A DNA stretch of 64,000 nt, from contig CASFPX010000002.1 in assembly GCA_949296915.1 (NCBI GenBank), forward strand, positions 62,001-126,000. The letters are read 5' to 3'. A program made the position numbers and the translations under genes. Under the pieces are notes generated by a model, which was not told the origin of the DNA, did no database searches, and saw only the letters and a program-made list of their open reading frames with translations. This document shows positions 16,049 through 24,329 of the stretch, piece after piece. The DNA is from Onthovicinus sp900555545 (lineage in GTDB: Bacteria > Bacillota > Clostridia > Oscillospirales > Acutalibacteraceae). The first letter of the stretch is position 1. Each line of letters opens with the position of its first letter.

Positions 16049-16077
16049 GGTTTTACCAACTTTTTTGGAGGCTACTA

Positions 16078-16653
16078 ATGGATTTGACATGGGATGGACT
16101 GCGCGAGCAGTGCTTAAAATGCGAAAAATGCGAGCTGTGCCGGACGCGCACCAATGTGGTTTTTGGCGTGGGCGTACCGGATGCGGAGGTGATGTTCATC
16201 GGCGAGGGCCCAGGCGAAAATGAGGATTTGCAGGGCGAACCCTTTGTCGGGCGCGGCGGGCAGCTACTGGATAAATATTTGGACGCCATCGGGCTGGACC
16301 GCAAAAAAAACATCTACATCGGCAATATGGTCAAATGCCGTCCACCCAAGAACCGGGATCCGAAGCCTGAGGAGCAGGAGGCCTGTATTGGTTGGCTGCG
16401 CAGCCAGGTGAAGCTCCTGCGGCCCAAGATCATCGTCTGCCTGGGGCGCATTGCCGCCCAGCGGCTGATCGACCCGAATTTCCGGGTCACCCGGCAGCAC
16501 GGCCAATTTTTTGACAAAAATGGCACACTGATGATGGGGACTTTCCATCCGGCGGCGCTACTGCGCAATCCGGGCCAGAAGCCGGATGCATTTGAGGATT
16601 TTCTGGCCCTGCGAGAGAAGGTCCGAGAAGTGTGTGATCACACATCAATTTAA
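16078..16653 (+). CDS. Uracil-DNA glycosylase, family 4 (Fe-S)
   Basis: 191 residues. It removes uracil from DNA and starts base-excision repair. The paired cysteines Cys15 and Cys18 (KCEKCELC) together with two later ones (MVKCRPPKN and QEACIGW) form the 4Fe-4S site of family-4 enzymes. The catalytic block is GEGPGENEDLQGEPFVGRGG (residues 42-61) and the DNA-gripping block is TFHPAALLRNP. The ATG at 16078 has GGAGG 7 bases upstream; the longer frame would run through the promoter. Monocistronic, divergent from pduL. Confidence 0.95.
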   Translation: MDLTWDGLREQCLKCEKCELCRTRTNVVFGVGVPDAEVMFIGEGPGENEDLQGEPFVGRGGQLLDKYLDAIGLDRKKNIYIGNMVKCRPPKNRDPKPEEQEACIGWLRSQVKLLRPKIIVCLGRIAAQRLIDPNFRVTRQHGQFFDKNGTLMMGTFHPAALLRNPGQKPDAFEDFLALREKVREVCDHTSI

Positions 16654-16677
16654 AATTATTTAATCATTGCAAAAATA

Positions 16678-16700
16678 CCGCGTCACAAGCGCGGCATTTT
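16678..16700 (+). terminator. Terminator after the glycosylase gene
   Basis: CCGCG (16678-16682) pairs with CGCGG (16690-16694), followed by CATTTTTC. Confidence 0.7.
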
Positions 16701-16754
16701 TCATACTCATTCTGAATAAAATTATTTTAAAATCATCAAATTTTATATTATTTG

Positions 16755-16783
16755 TTGACAGTTAAGTTGGAAACATCTAAAAT
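16755..16783 (+). promoter_or_regulatory. Sigma-A promoter of the GPH transporter gene
   Basis: Perfect TTGACA (16755-16760), 17-base spacer, TAAAAT (16778-16783). Confidence 0.8.
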
Positions 16784-16835
16784 AGAATATGTCAAAGTAA
16801 TATTCCCTGGCGCGGGATAAGGGAGAGAAAAGAAA

Positions 16836-18302
16836 ATGAAAAAGCCGAAGACACTCAATCCGTTCAAGTTCTTTTTCAGTAAAGAGGCCGCAGAGGGGTA
16901 TGTCCCCAATCGGGAACTGTTTGCCTACTCCGCTGCGCTCGCCGGACAGAACGCCTCCTATGGGATGATCAGCCAGTGGCTCAACTATTTTATGACCAAT
17001 GTGCTGTACATCAGCGCCGGGAGTACAGGGACCATGATGGGGATCGTGCGTGTGTGGGATGCGATCAATGATCCGCTTGTCGGGACGTTGATCGACCGGC
17101 ATAAATTCAAAAACGGCAACAAACTGCACCCGTACCTCGGCAAGCTTGCCGTTGTGATCGGCCTGCTGACAGCGCTGATGTTTGTCGATTTTGGCGTGGG
17201 GGAGACTGCCGCCATGCTGATCATCTTCTTTGTCTATATCGCATGGGATATGACCTATTCCTTTCAGGATGTGGCGCTGTGGGGCATGATGTCCCTGATT
17301 ACGCCGCACTCCGACGAACGGGCACGCGTCTCCCAGTGGATCAACATCGGCGCAGGCGCAGGCGGAGCCATTGTCGGCGCGATTCCTTTTTTCCTTGGGA
17401 TGACGGAAGCACTCCACACAACGGAAAGGACCATGCTGCTCCTGTGTGCAATCGTGTTCGGCTTAGGCGGTGAACTTGTCTCGATTTTCGCGATGAAGAC
17501 GAAAGAGCGCGTAGAATTCGTCGCGCCGCCCAAGCAGTCCCTCTGGCAGGATCTTAAAGAAATCCGTTATAACCGTACGCTGATCCTGCTGATCCTGGCC
17601 CAGCTTTCCAACGCGATCTCCGGCTGCATCCCGTGGATCTATTACTTCAAATATTGCGTGGAGATCCGTATCGGCGATACCATTATCAACGGTGAGACCA
17701 CGCAGACAATTTACGGCATCCTGATCGGCGCACTCGGCACGGTGAGCATGTTTTTCGCCGTCAAGATTGCCGACCGGGTCGGCAGCATGAAAAGGCTCAT
17801 CATTCTCGCGCAGGCCGGCAATGTAGTCCTGCGAATCATTGCCTACTTTATCGGTTTTAACACCATCCCACAAATGCTCGCCGTCATCGTACTGATGGCG
17901 ATCGGAAATATCCCGATCACCTTAGTCACCATCGCACAAAAGGCATTGCTGAGCGACTCCATTGACTACATGGAGTGGAAGACCGGCAAACGCAAGGAGG
18001 GCATCACCTTCTCGCTGCAGAATCTGACGAGCAAGATGATCGATGCGCTCAAGAGTTTCCTGTTCGGTGCGATCTTTACCGCCCTGCACTTTGACGCTGA
18101 GCTCCCGGTACAGACGGATCTATTCCTGAACGCACAATGGCCACTGTTCATGTTACTCCCCGCGCTCGCCTCCTTCCTGTACCTGATTCCGTTTATCTTT
18201 GTCCGTGATAACAAAGAGCAGAAGGCTCAGATCGAGAGAGAACTCGCGGAGCGTCATCAATCCGAGTTGACACAGGATCTCCCCGGCGATACGCAAGATT
18301 GA
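16836..18302 (+). CDS. GPH-family cation:sugar symporter (glycoside/pentoside/hexuronide)
   Basis: 488 residues with about 12 membrane helices. The sodium/melibiose-symporter pattern is visible: an N-terminal Asn/Tyr-rich first helix, VWDAINDPLVGTLIDR (about 69-84) with the cation-binding Asp residues, and DSIDYMEWKTGKRKEG near 375. It would import a glycoside, pentose or hexuronide with Na+ or H+. The substrate is unknown; no sugar enzyme is directly adjacent, though GH116, GH16, GH29 and GH2 genes occur elsewhere in the window. GGGAGAG-type site before the ATG; monocistronic. Confidence 0.88.
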   Translation: MKKPKTLNPFKFFFSKEAAEGYVPNRELFAYSAALAGQNASYGMISQWLNYFMTNVLYISAGSTGTMMGIVRVWDAINDPLVGTLIDRHKFKNGNKLHPYLGKLAVVIGLLTALMFVDFGVGETAAMLIIFFVYIAWDMTYSFQDVALWGMMSLITPHSDERARVSQWINIGAGAGGAIVGAIPFFLGMTEALHTTERTMLLLCAIVFGLGGELVSIFAMKTKERVEFVAPPKQSLWQDLKEIRYNRTLILLILAQLSNAISGCIPWIYYFKYCVEIRIGDTIINGETTQTIYGILIGALGTVSMFFAVKIADRVGSMKRLIILAQAGNVVLRIIAYFIGFNTIPQMLAVIVLMAIGNIPITLVTIAQKALLSDSIDYMEWKTGKRKEGITFSLQNLTSKMIDALKSFLFGAIFTALHFDAELPVQTDLFLNAQWPLFMLLPALASFLYLIPFIFVRDNKEQKAQIERELAERHQSELTQDLPGDTQD

Positions 18303-18357
18303 AGACGCAGTTGACTGATAGACTTTTCGTTCACTCTTTCAATACACCTCCTTACAA

Positions 18358-18407
18358 CAGCAAGGGACTGCCGGTATTCAACTGATGCCGCAGTCCCTTG
18401 CTGTTTT
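18358..18407 (+). terminator. Terminator after the GPH transporter gene
   Basis: 14-bp perfect inverted repeat (18358-18371 and 18390-18403, CAGCAAGGGACTGC arm) followed by TTTT. The rest of the 312-base interval to gap holds only the gap promoter and leader. Confidence 0.85.
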
Positions 18408-18524
18408 CCTGATCAAGTGGCTTGCCCTAAAAAGGTGTACAAACAGCACATTGATGCCTGTCCGTTCGGCGGCCTGCACAAAGTTTTGGTAAATTCGGTG
18501 TTAAAAAAATAACAATGTTTCCCC

Positions 18525-18553
18525 TTGCAGTTTGCATCAGAATGAGATAAAAT
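18525..18553 (+). promoter_or_regulatory. Sigma-A promoter of gap
   Basis: TTGCAG (18525-18530), 17-base spacer, TAAAAT (18548-18553). Confidence 0.65.
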
Positions 18554-18614
18554 ATTAAATGAACCAATGAGGTTTGAGGAAACTCAAAATTTTTTATTTT
18601 GGAGGATGTTCATT

Positions 18615-19643
18615 ATGGCAGTTAAAGTTGCGATTAATGGTTTCGGCCGCATCGGCCGTCTGGCATTCCGTCAGATGTTCGAGGCCGACGGTTATGAGGT
18701 TGTTGCGATCAACGATCTGACCAGCCCCAAGATGCTGGCGCACCTGCTCAAGTATGATACCGCTCAGGGCTCCTTCCTGGGCAAGATCGGTGAGAACAAG
18801 CACACCGTCGAGGCGACCGAGGACTCCATCATCGTGGACGGCAAAGAGATCAAGATCTATGCCATTAAAGATGCAAAAGAGTGCCCGTGGGGCGAGCTGG
18901 GCATCGATGTTGTCCTGGAGTGCACAGGCTTCTACACCAGCAAAGAGAAGAGCATGGCCCACATTGAGGCCGGCGCAAAGAAGGTTGTCATCTCCGCTCC
19001 TGCGGGCAACGACCTGAAGACGATTGTCTACTCCGTAAACGAGAAGACCCTGACCGCTGACGATCAGATCATCTCCGCCGCTTCCTGCACAACCAACTGC
19101 CTCGCGCCGATGGCTGACACGCTGAACAAGGCCTATCCGATCGTCTCCGGTATCATGACCACGGTTCACGCCTACACCGGCGACCAGATGATCCTGGACG
19201 GCCCGCAGCGCAAGGGTGACCTTCGCCGTGCCCGCGCTGGCGCGCAGAACATTGTCCCGAACTCCACGGGCGCTGCCAAGGCAATTGGCCTTGTTATCCC
19301 GGAGCTCAACGGCAAGCTGATTGGCTCTGCACAGCGTGTTCCGGTTCCGACCGGCTCCACCACGATCCTTGTCGCTGTTGTCAAGGGCAAGGACGTCACA
19401 AAGGAGAGCATCAATGCCGCGATGAAGGCTGCTGCTTCCGAGAGCTATGGCTACACCGAGGAGCAGCTCGTCTCCTCCGACGTTGTCGGTATGCGTTACG
19501 GCAGCCTGTTTGACGCCACCCAGACGATGGTTACCAAGATCGACGACGATACCTATCAGGTACAGGTTGTCGCCTGGTATGACAACGAGAACAGCTACAC
19601 CAGCCAGATGGTACGCACCATCAAGTACTTTGCTGAGCTGTAA
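18615..19643 (+). CDS. gap: Glyceraldehyde-3-phosphate dehydrogenase, type I
   Basis: 342 residues. Glycolytic oxidation and phosphorylation of glyceraldehyde 3-phosphate with NAD. The Rossmann motif INGFGRIGR is at 7-15, Asp34 in AINDLT suggests NAD preference, and the catalytic Cys158 sits in SAASCTTNC. Codon use is strongly biased toward GAC, AAG, ATC and CTG compared with neighbours, as expected of a very highly expressed gene. The ATG at 18615 has GGAGG 9 bases upstream. Monocistronic, with strong promoter and terminator; pgk and tpi do not follow. Confidence 0.98.
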   Translation: MAVKVAINGFGRIGRLAFRQMFEADGYEVVAINDLTSPKMLAHLLKYDTAQGSFLGKIGENKHTVEATEDSIIVDGKEIKIYAIKDAKECPWGELGIDVVLECTGFYTSKEKSMAHIEAGAKKVVISAPAGNDLKTIVYSVNEKTLTADDQIISAASCTTNCLAPMADTLNKAYPIVSGIMTTVHAYTGDQMILDGPQRKGDLRRARAGAQNIVPNSTGAAKAIGLVIPELNGKLIGSAQRVPVPTGSTTILVAVVKGKDVTKESINAAMKAAASESYGYTEEQLVSSDVVGMRYGSLFDATQTMVTKIDDDTYQVQVVAWYDNENSYTSQMVRTIKYFAEL

Positions 19644-19664
19644 TGTAACATCTCACCAAACATC

Positions 19665-19701
19665 ATCCGCCGCACCAAAATCATGGTGCGGCGGATTTTT
19701 T
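19665..19701 (+). terminator. Terminator of gap
   Basis: 13-bp perfect inverted repeat (19665-19677 and 19684-19696, ATCCGCCGCACCA arm) followed by six Ts. Confidence 0.92.
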
Positions 19702-19779
19702 GCCTTTGGTGCAAATCTTCTGTAACTTTACCGCCCTGTGAGCAACTAATGATATGGATGGCGGAGAGGAGGCGGCGCT

Positions 19780-20286
19780 GTGGAGTCATTTGAGGAATTA
19801 TTCCAAACCCATTATACAGACGTATACCGGTTCCTGATGAAACTGAGCGGTTATGACACCGTGCTCGCCGAGGAACTGACACAGGAGACGTTTTACCGCG
19901 CCTATCTTGCACTGCCTGATTTCCGGGGACAGTGTCAATTTAAAACCTGGCTGATCCAAATTGCCAAAAATTCTTTTTACCAGACGCTGCGCAAGAAACG
20001 AAACAATCTTTCACTCCATGAATTAAAGGCAGAACCACACAGCGAATATTCTCCCCTGTCGGAAGGGCTGGAAGATGCGGAAGCGCTCACAAGGGCGCGA
20101 AGGCTCATTGATTCCATGCAGCCCGCCATGCGCGACGTGATCCTCTACCGTGTTTATTCCAACCTGCCCTACTCGCAGATCGCCGCACTGCTGTCGATTT
20201 CCGAGAGTTCCGCCAAAGTTCTCTTCTATCGGGGAAAGCAACTGCTCCGCACACAGTTAAAGGAGGCATATGGATATGAAATATGA
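19780..20286 (+). CDS. ECF-type RNA polymerase sigma factor (sigma-70 family)
   Basis: 168 residues. Sigma region 2 spans about 5-70 (LAEELTQETFYRAYLALPDF, then FKTWLIQIAKN) and region 4 about 105-160 (MRDVILYRVYSNLPYSQIAAL). The layout is that of the SigW/SigX-like ECF group. GTG start at 19780 behind GAGGAGG. The next gene overlaps its end by 11 bases and encodes a zinc-finger anti-sigma factor, so the pair is co-translated. Such pairs usually answer envelope stress and regulate their own promoter. Confidence 0.93.
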   Translation: MESFEELFQTHYTDVYRFLMKLSGYDTVLAEELTQETFYRAYLALPDFRGQCQFKTWLIQIAKNSFYQTLRKKRNNLSLHELKAEPHSEYSPLSEGLEDAEALTRARRLIDSMQPAMRDVILYRVYSNLPYSQIAALLSISESSAKVLFYRGKQLLRTQLKEAYGYEI

Positions 20287-20920
20287 ATGTGATTTGATCC
20301 GCGACATTGCCGTGCTCTATCGCGATCACGCGCTCAGTCCCAAATCGGAACAGATCGTATCGGAACACCTTGCAGTATGCGCACACTGCCGCTCCTTTTA
20401 CGAACAGATGGATGAATCCGGCATCCCATCCCCCAACGGTCCGCCTATAACACGAGAGCGGGACTTTGCCCTTAAAATACGCCGCTACCGCACCACACAG
20501 ATCATTCTGTTCTGCATGGTGGTCATAACGATGTTGACCACGCTCCTCCCCTGGTTCGGGTACGGCGGCGTGGCTGAAATCAGCGGGGCCGTTCTCCTCC
20601 ACCATCCGTCCGCCCTGACCGGGCTGGCGCTCCTGCTGTTCGGAATCTGGTATAATTTTCAAAGGCGTTCCGCACGCCTATTATGCGGGGGCATTGGATG
20701 GTCCCTGCTGATCGCGGCGGAATCACTCGAATTCCTAACCATCCCACAGGGCAGCACCGTGGGGATTACCATTGGAATGTTCAGCTATGATGTGCCGCAA
20801 TTTTCCGGCATCAGCCTGGCGGATAGTTTTCAGTTCGCCCTACCGGGGTTTTACGTGGGGGTGGCCGCCACGCTTCTGTGTGGGATCGGGTTTCTCCTGT
20901 TTGTGCGCCGGGCAGCGTGA
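20276..20920 (+). CDS. Zinc-finger anti-sigma factor with membrane domain
   Basis: 214 residues. Residues about 5-50 form the anti-sigma zinc-binding domain with the HxxxCxxC signature (HLAVCAHC). Four hydrophobic segments follow, so the cytosolic N-terminus would hold the ECF sigma at the membrane until a signal arrives. Two starts are possible: ATG 20276, with GGAGG 9 bases upstream, and ATG 20270, only 3 bases from it; I use 20276. It overlaps the sigma gene. Confidence 0.88.
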   Translation: MKYECDLIRDIAVLYRDHALSPKSEQIVSEHLAVCAHCRSFYEQMDESGIPSPNGPPITRERDFALKIRRYRTTQIILFCMVVITMLTTLLPWFGYGGVAEISGAVLLHHPSALTGLALLLFGIWYNFQRRSARLLCGGIGWSLLIAAESLEFLTIPQGSTVGITIGMFSYDVPQFSGISLADSFQFALPGFYVGVAATLLCGIGFLLFVRRAA

Positions 20921-20983
20921 AAAATCCGCAGTTTTCCCCAATTACAAAAAGAAAATCGGGCAACCATATCTCTTACAAGGATA

Positions 20984-21020
20984 AAGAGCCGTACTGGCAT
21001 GATCAACCAGTACGGCTCTT
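20984..21020 (-). terminator. Terminator of the nrdD-nrdG operon
   Basis: 14-bp perfect inverted repeat (20984-20997 and 21007-21020, AAGAGCCGTACTGG arm). Leftward it is followed by TTTATCC. It lies just past the nrdG stop and may also stop the convergent sigma operon. Confidence 0.8.
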
Positions 21021-21032
21021 GAATTACGCCGA

Positions 21033-21551
21033 TTATAACGCTATCTCCACAGCAGTTTTCGCTGCGAGCGAACGTTTCACATCAATAATCCGTTGATTTG
21101 TGGAGCCACGGAATTTGACCTCCAGACTCTTCTTTTCCAATACAAACCGCCCGTCAATCAAATAGTCCGTCTCGCGCAACAGATCCATCCAGCCGTTCTG
21201 CTCCGAGGAACCATCCACAAGCTGCTCATACGTCCATCCGGAAAAAGTGACAACATTTTTTCCCGCTTCGTGCACCTTGTGTGCGAGAGCAGCCAGAGGC
21301 TTTGCCTGGCTGAATGGTTCACCACCGCTCATCGTCATCCCGGCAAGGATCGGATTTTTACAAAACTCCGCAAACAGCGTGTCAATGTCGCCCTCGTAGC
21401 CCCCCTCAAAATCGTGCGTTTGAGGGTTCTGGCACCCCGGGCAGTGGTGGGGGCACCCCTGTACAAACACGACAAAACGCCATCCCGGGCCGTCTACAAC
21501 GGACTCACGGATGACACCCGCAAGCCTCAGCTTCTCGCCCACTGAGATCAA
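21033..21551 (-). CDS. nrdG: Anaerobic ribonucleotide reductase activating enzyme (radical SAM)
   Basis: 172 residues. A radical-SAM enzyme that makes the glycyl radical on NrdD. The cluster motif is CPHHCPGC (CxxxCxxC, about residues 33-40), and the SAM-binding GGE is in MTMSGGEPF. The TTG start at 21551 overlaps the stop of the small glycyl-radical gene (TTGA), implying translational coupling; a GTG nine bases further in is the alternative. Third gene of the operon nrdD - 58-aa protein - nrdG. Confidence 0.95.
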   Translation of the reverse strand: MISVGEKLRLAGVIRESVVDGPGWRFVVFVQGCPHHCPGCQNPQTHDFEGGYEGDIDTLFAEFCKNPILAGMTMSGGEPFSQAKPLAALAHKVHEAGKNVVTFSGWTYEQLVDGSSEQNGWMDLLRETDYLIDGRFVLEKKSLEVKFRGSTNQRIIDVKRSLAAKTAVEIAL

Positions 21552-21724
21552 CCGACTTTCTCGAGCTCGCCCTTGCCGGTGCCGAGGGAATGCTTGACAC
21601 GATCCTCCACCTCGGCGCGCTTGGCGTCGTTAAAGCGGTCGAGTGTGCCGACCAGGTAACCGGTAATCCTGCGGATGCGCTCAAACTTAACGCCTTCTCC
21701 GACTAACTTTTTCTCTTCTGCCAT
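21548..21724 (-). CDS. Detached glycyl-radical domain of class III ribonucleotide reductase
   Basis: 58 residues, with AGGAGG 8 bases before the ATG. The core FERIRRITGYLVG followed by DRFNDAKRAEVEDRVKH is the C-terminal glycyl-radical segment of class III reductases (consensus R-x-x-GYL...W/F-N-x-x-K-x-x-E...R). Gly22 is the predicted radical site. The large NrdD next door lacks this motif, so the enzyme appears to be built from two polypeptides. The gene lies 33 bases after nrdD and overlaps nrdG by 4 bases. I recall similar short frames beside nrdD in clostridia but cannot verify that here. Confidence 0.82.
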   Translation of the reverse strand: MAEEKKLVGEGVKFERIRRITGYLVGTLDRFNDAKRAEVEDRVKHSLGTGKGELEKVG

Positions 21725-21757
21725 AAGTCATACCTCCTGACAAAACATGAATAAAAT

Positions 21758-24073
21758 TTATTTGATTGGATTGGGGAGCGTATCCGGCTCCTCCAGTTCA
21801 TTCGCATCGTAGGCAGGGCGGACAAATTTGCTATACCCCTTGAGCTTTTTAAGCACCTCGGGATCTACACCCTCGCCGTCGTGACGGCCGCAGCGCGGGC
21901 ACGTATCGCCGATTACGCCCGTATAGCCACAGACCGGATCACGGTCCACCGGGTGATTGACCGAACCGTACCCCACCCCATTCTCCTTCATACAGCGGAT
22001 GATCGCCTCAAACGCCTCCAGATTCTGGAGGGGATCGCCATCCATCTCCACATAGGAAATATGGCCGCCGTTGGTCAGTGCGTGATATGGCGCCTCCAGG
22101 CGAATTTTATCAAATGCGGAGATCGGGAAATAGACCGGGATGTGGAAAGAGTTCGTGTAGTAGGGACGATCTGTCACGCCGGGGATCGTCCCGTAGCGCT
22201 CACGATCCATGCGCACAAATCGGCCGGAGAGGCCCTCCGCCGGCGTGGCAATCAGGGAGAAGTTCATATGATACTTATCCGTAGCCTGATCCATCCGCTT
22301 ACGCATGTGGCCGATGATCTCAAGCCCCAAGTTCTGGGCCTCCACACTCTCGCCATGATGGACGCCGATCAGGGATTTGAGCGTCTCCGCCAGGCCGATA
22401 AATCCAAGCGTCAGTGTGCCGTGCTTGAGCACCTCACGCACCTCGTCATCGATATCGAGCTTGTCGGAGTCAAGCCAGATCCCCTGCCCCATCAGGAACG
22501 GGTAATTGCGCACGCGGCGTTTGGCCTGGATCTCAAAACGTTCAAGGAGCTGATTGATGACCAAGTCAATCTTGCGGTCCAGATCCTCAAAGAACATATC
22601 GATATTGCCATGCGCCTTAATCGCCAGGCGCGGCAGGTTCACGGAGGTAAAGCTCAAATTACCGCGCCCGCCCGTAACCTCGCGGGAGGGGTCGTACACA
22701 TTGCCGATTACACGGGTGCGGCAGCCCATATAGGCCACCTCCGTGTTTGGATCGCCCTCCTTGTAATACTGCTTGTTAAAGGGAGCATCCATGAATGAGT
22801 AATTCGGGAACAGACGCTTAGCTGATACGCGGAAAGACAGCTTGAACAGATCATAGTTTGGATCGCCTGGGTTGTAATTGACACCCTCCTTGACCTTGAA
22901 AATATGGATCGGGAAGATTGGCGTTTCCCCATTGCCCAGCCCTGCCTCCGTGGCAAGCAGCACATTTTTAATGACCATACGCCCCTCCGGGGAGGTATCC
23001 GTGCCATAGTTGATTGAGCTGAATGGAATCTGTGCGCCTGCGCGGGAATGCATGGTATTCAAGTTGTGGACGAGCGCCTCCATGGCCTGATAGGTAGTAG
23101 AGTCCGTTTCAATATTGGCGCGCTTGAGCGCAAAAGACTGGCATTTCTGGATCTGCTCTGCTGTCAGACCCAGCTTTTCGAGCGCCCGTGCCTCCCGCTC
23201 CTGATAGCCGTTATCATTGGCGAGGATTGGGAACACCCCGGCGTCCTGCTCAATCTCCGCCATCATACGCTTGGCAACGTCATTCGCATTCTCCAGATCG
23301 CAGCACAGCTCCAGCGCCTTGGCCAGATTGCGCCGGTAGAGCTTCCGGTATGTCTTCTGAACACCTTTGGCCATACCATAGTCAAAATTCGGAATGCTCT
23401 GGCCGCCGTGCTGATCATTCTGATTGGACTGGATGGCAATACAGGCAAGGGCCGAATAACTGGTGATATCATTCGGCTCACGCAGAAAGCCGTGGCCAGT
23501 AGAAAATCCGCCGTCAAAAAGCTTGATAATATCAATCTGACAGCACGTGGTAGTCAATGTCATGAAGTCCAAATCGTGGATATGGATATCGCCTTCTCGA
23601 TGGGCGCGCGCGTGCTCAGGATTGAGGACAAACAGCTCGTTGAACTGCTTAGCGCCCTCCGAACCATATTTGAGCATTGTACCCATCGCGGTATCGCCAT
23701 CGATATTGGCATTCTCGCGCTTAATATCGTTCTCCTTCGCATCCACAAAGGTGAGGCCCTGATAGACCTTCATCAGGCGGGTGTTCATCTCGCGCACGCG
23801 GCTGCGCTCCGCCCGGTACAGGATAAACTCCTTGGCCGTGCGGGCGTGGCCGTTCTCAATCAGGACGTGCTCGACCATGTCCTGGATCTGCTCTACGCTG
23901 GGGGTTTGAATTTTCGCTTTCTCAATCTCAGCGACGACCTTTTGCGCCAGGTCCATGGAGACGGAGTAATCACGCCCGCCCGTCGCTTGCGCCGCCTTAT
24001 AGATGGCATCCGCAATTTTTTCGATTGCAAACGGCACGGTACGGCCGTCGCGTTTAATGATTTTTTCAATCAT
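21758..24073 (-). CDS. nrdD: Anaerobic ribonucleoside-triphosphate reductase, catalytic body
   Basis: 771 residues. Reduces NTPs to dNTPs by radical chemistry without oxygen. An N-terminal ATP-cone (about 1-95) senses ATP/dATP. The ten-stranded barrel carries LTTTCCQID (Cys177/178, thiyl radical candidates) and ALACIAIQSNQND with GGQSIPNFD. The C-terminal metal region has Cys715, Cys725 and Cys728 (CGYTGVIGD...CPRCG), one Cys fewer than the usual four. After it comes a 40-residue acidic tail with no RxxGYL glycyl-radical motif; that motif is in the separate 58-residue gene downstream. The promoter carries NrdR boxes. Confidence 0.95.
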   Translation of the reverse strand: MIEKIIKRDGRTVPFAIEKIADAIYKAAQATGGRDYSVSMDLAQKVVAEIEKAKIQTPSVEQIQDMVEHVLIENGHARTAKEFILYRAERSRVREMNTRLMKVYQGLTFVDAKENDIKRENANIDGDTAMGTMLKYGSEGAKQFNELFVLNPEHARAHREGDIHIHDLDFMTLTTTCCQIDIIKLFDGGFSTGHGFLREPNDITSYSALACIAIQSNQNDQHGGQSIPNFDYGMAKGVQKTYRKLYRRNLAKALELCCDLENANDVAKRMMAEIEQDAGVFPILANDNGYQEREARALEKLGLTAEQIQKCQSFALKRANIETDSTTYQAMEALVHNLNTMHSRAGAQIPFSSINYGTDTSPEGRMVIKNVLLATEAGLGNGETPIFPIHIFKVKEGVNYNPGDPNYDLFKLSFRVSAKRLFPNYSFMDAPFNKQYYKEGDPNTEVAYMGCRTRVIGNVYDPSREVTGGRGNLSFTSVNLPRLAIKAHGNIDMFFEDLDRKIDLVINQLLERFEIQAKRRVRNYPFLMGQGIWLDSDKLDIDDEVREVLKHGTLTLGFIGLAETLKSLIGVHHGESVEAQNLGLEIIGHMRKRMDQATDKYHMNFSLIATPAEGLSGRFVRMDRERYGTIPGVTDRPYYTNSFHIPVYFPISAFDKIRLEAPYHALTNGGHISYVEMDGDPLQNLEAFEAIIRCMKENGVGYGSVNHPVDRDPVCGYTGVIGDTCPRCGRHDGEGVDPEVLKKLKGYSKFVRPAYDANELEEPDTLPNPIK

Positions 24074-24088
24074 TTTCTTCCAGTCCCC

Positions 24089-24135
24089 CCACTATATGTT
24101 GTGTCACTCTTTGCGTGTATTAGCTATTATAGTGC
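24089..24135 (-). promoter_or_regulatory. NrdR boxes upstream of nrdD
   Basis: The minus-strand 16-mer ACACAACATATAGTGG (24089-24104) matches the NrdR consensus ACACWATATATWGTGT at 14 of 16 positions. Starting exactly 31 bases further upstream, GCACTATA (24128-24135) matches seven of eight bases of a left half-site, with the right half degenerate. NrdR boxes usually come in pairs spaced about 31-32 bases. The upstream half-site overlaps the -10 hexamer, fitting repression by NrdR-ATP/dATP. Confidence 0.72.
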
Positions 24136-24154
24136 ATATCTTGTTATAAGTCAA
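24126..24154 (-). promoter_or_regulatory. Sigma-A promoter of the nrdD operon
   Basis: Minus strand: TTGACT (24149-24154), 17-base spacer, perfect TATAAT (24126-24131). Confidence 0.8.
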
Positions 24155-24190
24155 TAGAGATTCCGCGCTTCATCTAACGGCCAAAAACAT

Positions 24191-24216
24191 GAAAATGCCT
24201 TATTACAGGCATTTTC
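24191..24216. other. Hairpin upstream of the nrdD promoter
   Basis: GAAAATGCC (24191-24199) and GGCATTTTC (24208-24216) form a 9-bp stem. Together with the hairpin at 24285-24304 it separates the upstream XRE gene from nrdD; it may act as a second terminator. Confidence 0.5.
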
Positions 24217-24278
24217 GAGGTGTGTGTCAAAAAAAGCGGTCAAACTTTGGCAACTCTGCCATACCTGTAACCGGCAAC

Positions 24279-24310
24279 AAAAAAGAAGGCTGCCCGCAGC
24301 CTTCTTTTTT
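24279..24310. terminator. Terminator of the XRE gene, symmetric
   Basis: GAAGGCTGC (24285-24293) and GCAGCCTTC (24296-24304), flanked by six As and six Ts, so it can work in both directions. Confidence 0.9.
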
Positions 24311-24329
24311 GTATCGATAGGATGTAGGA

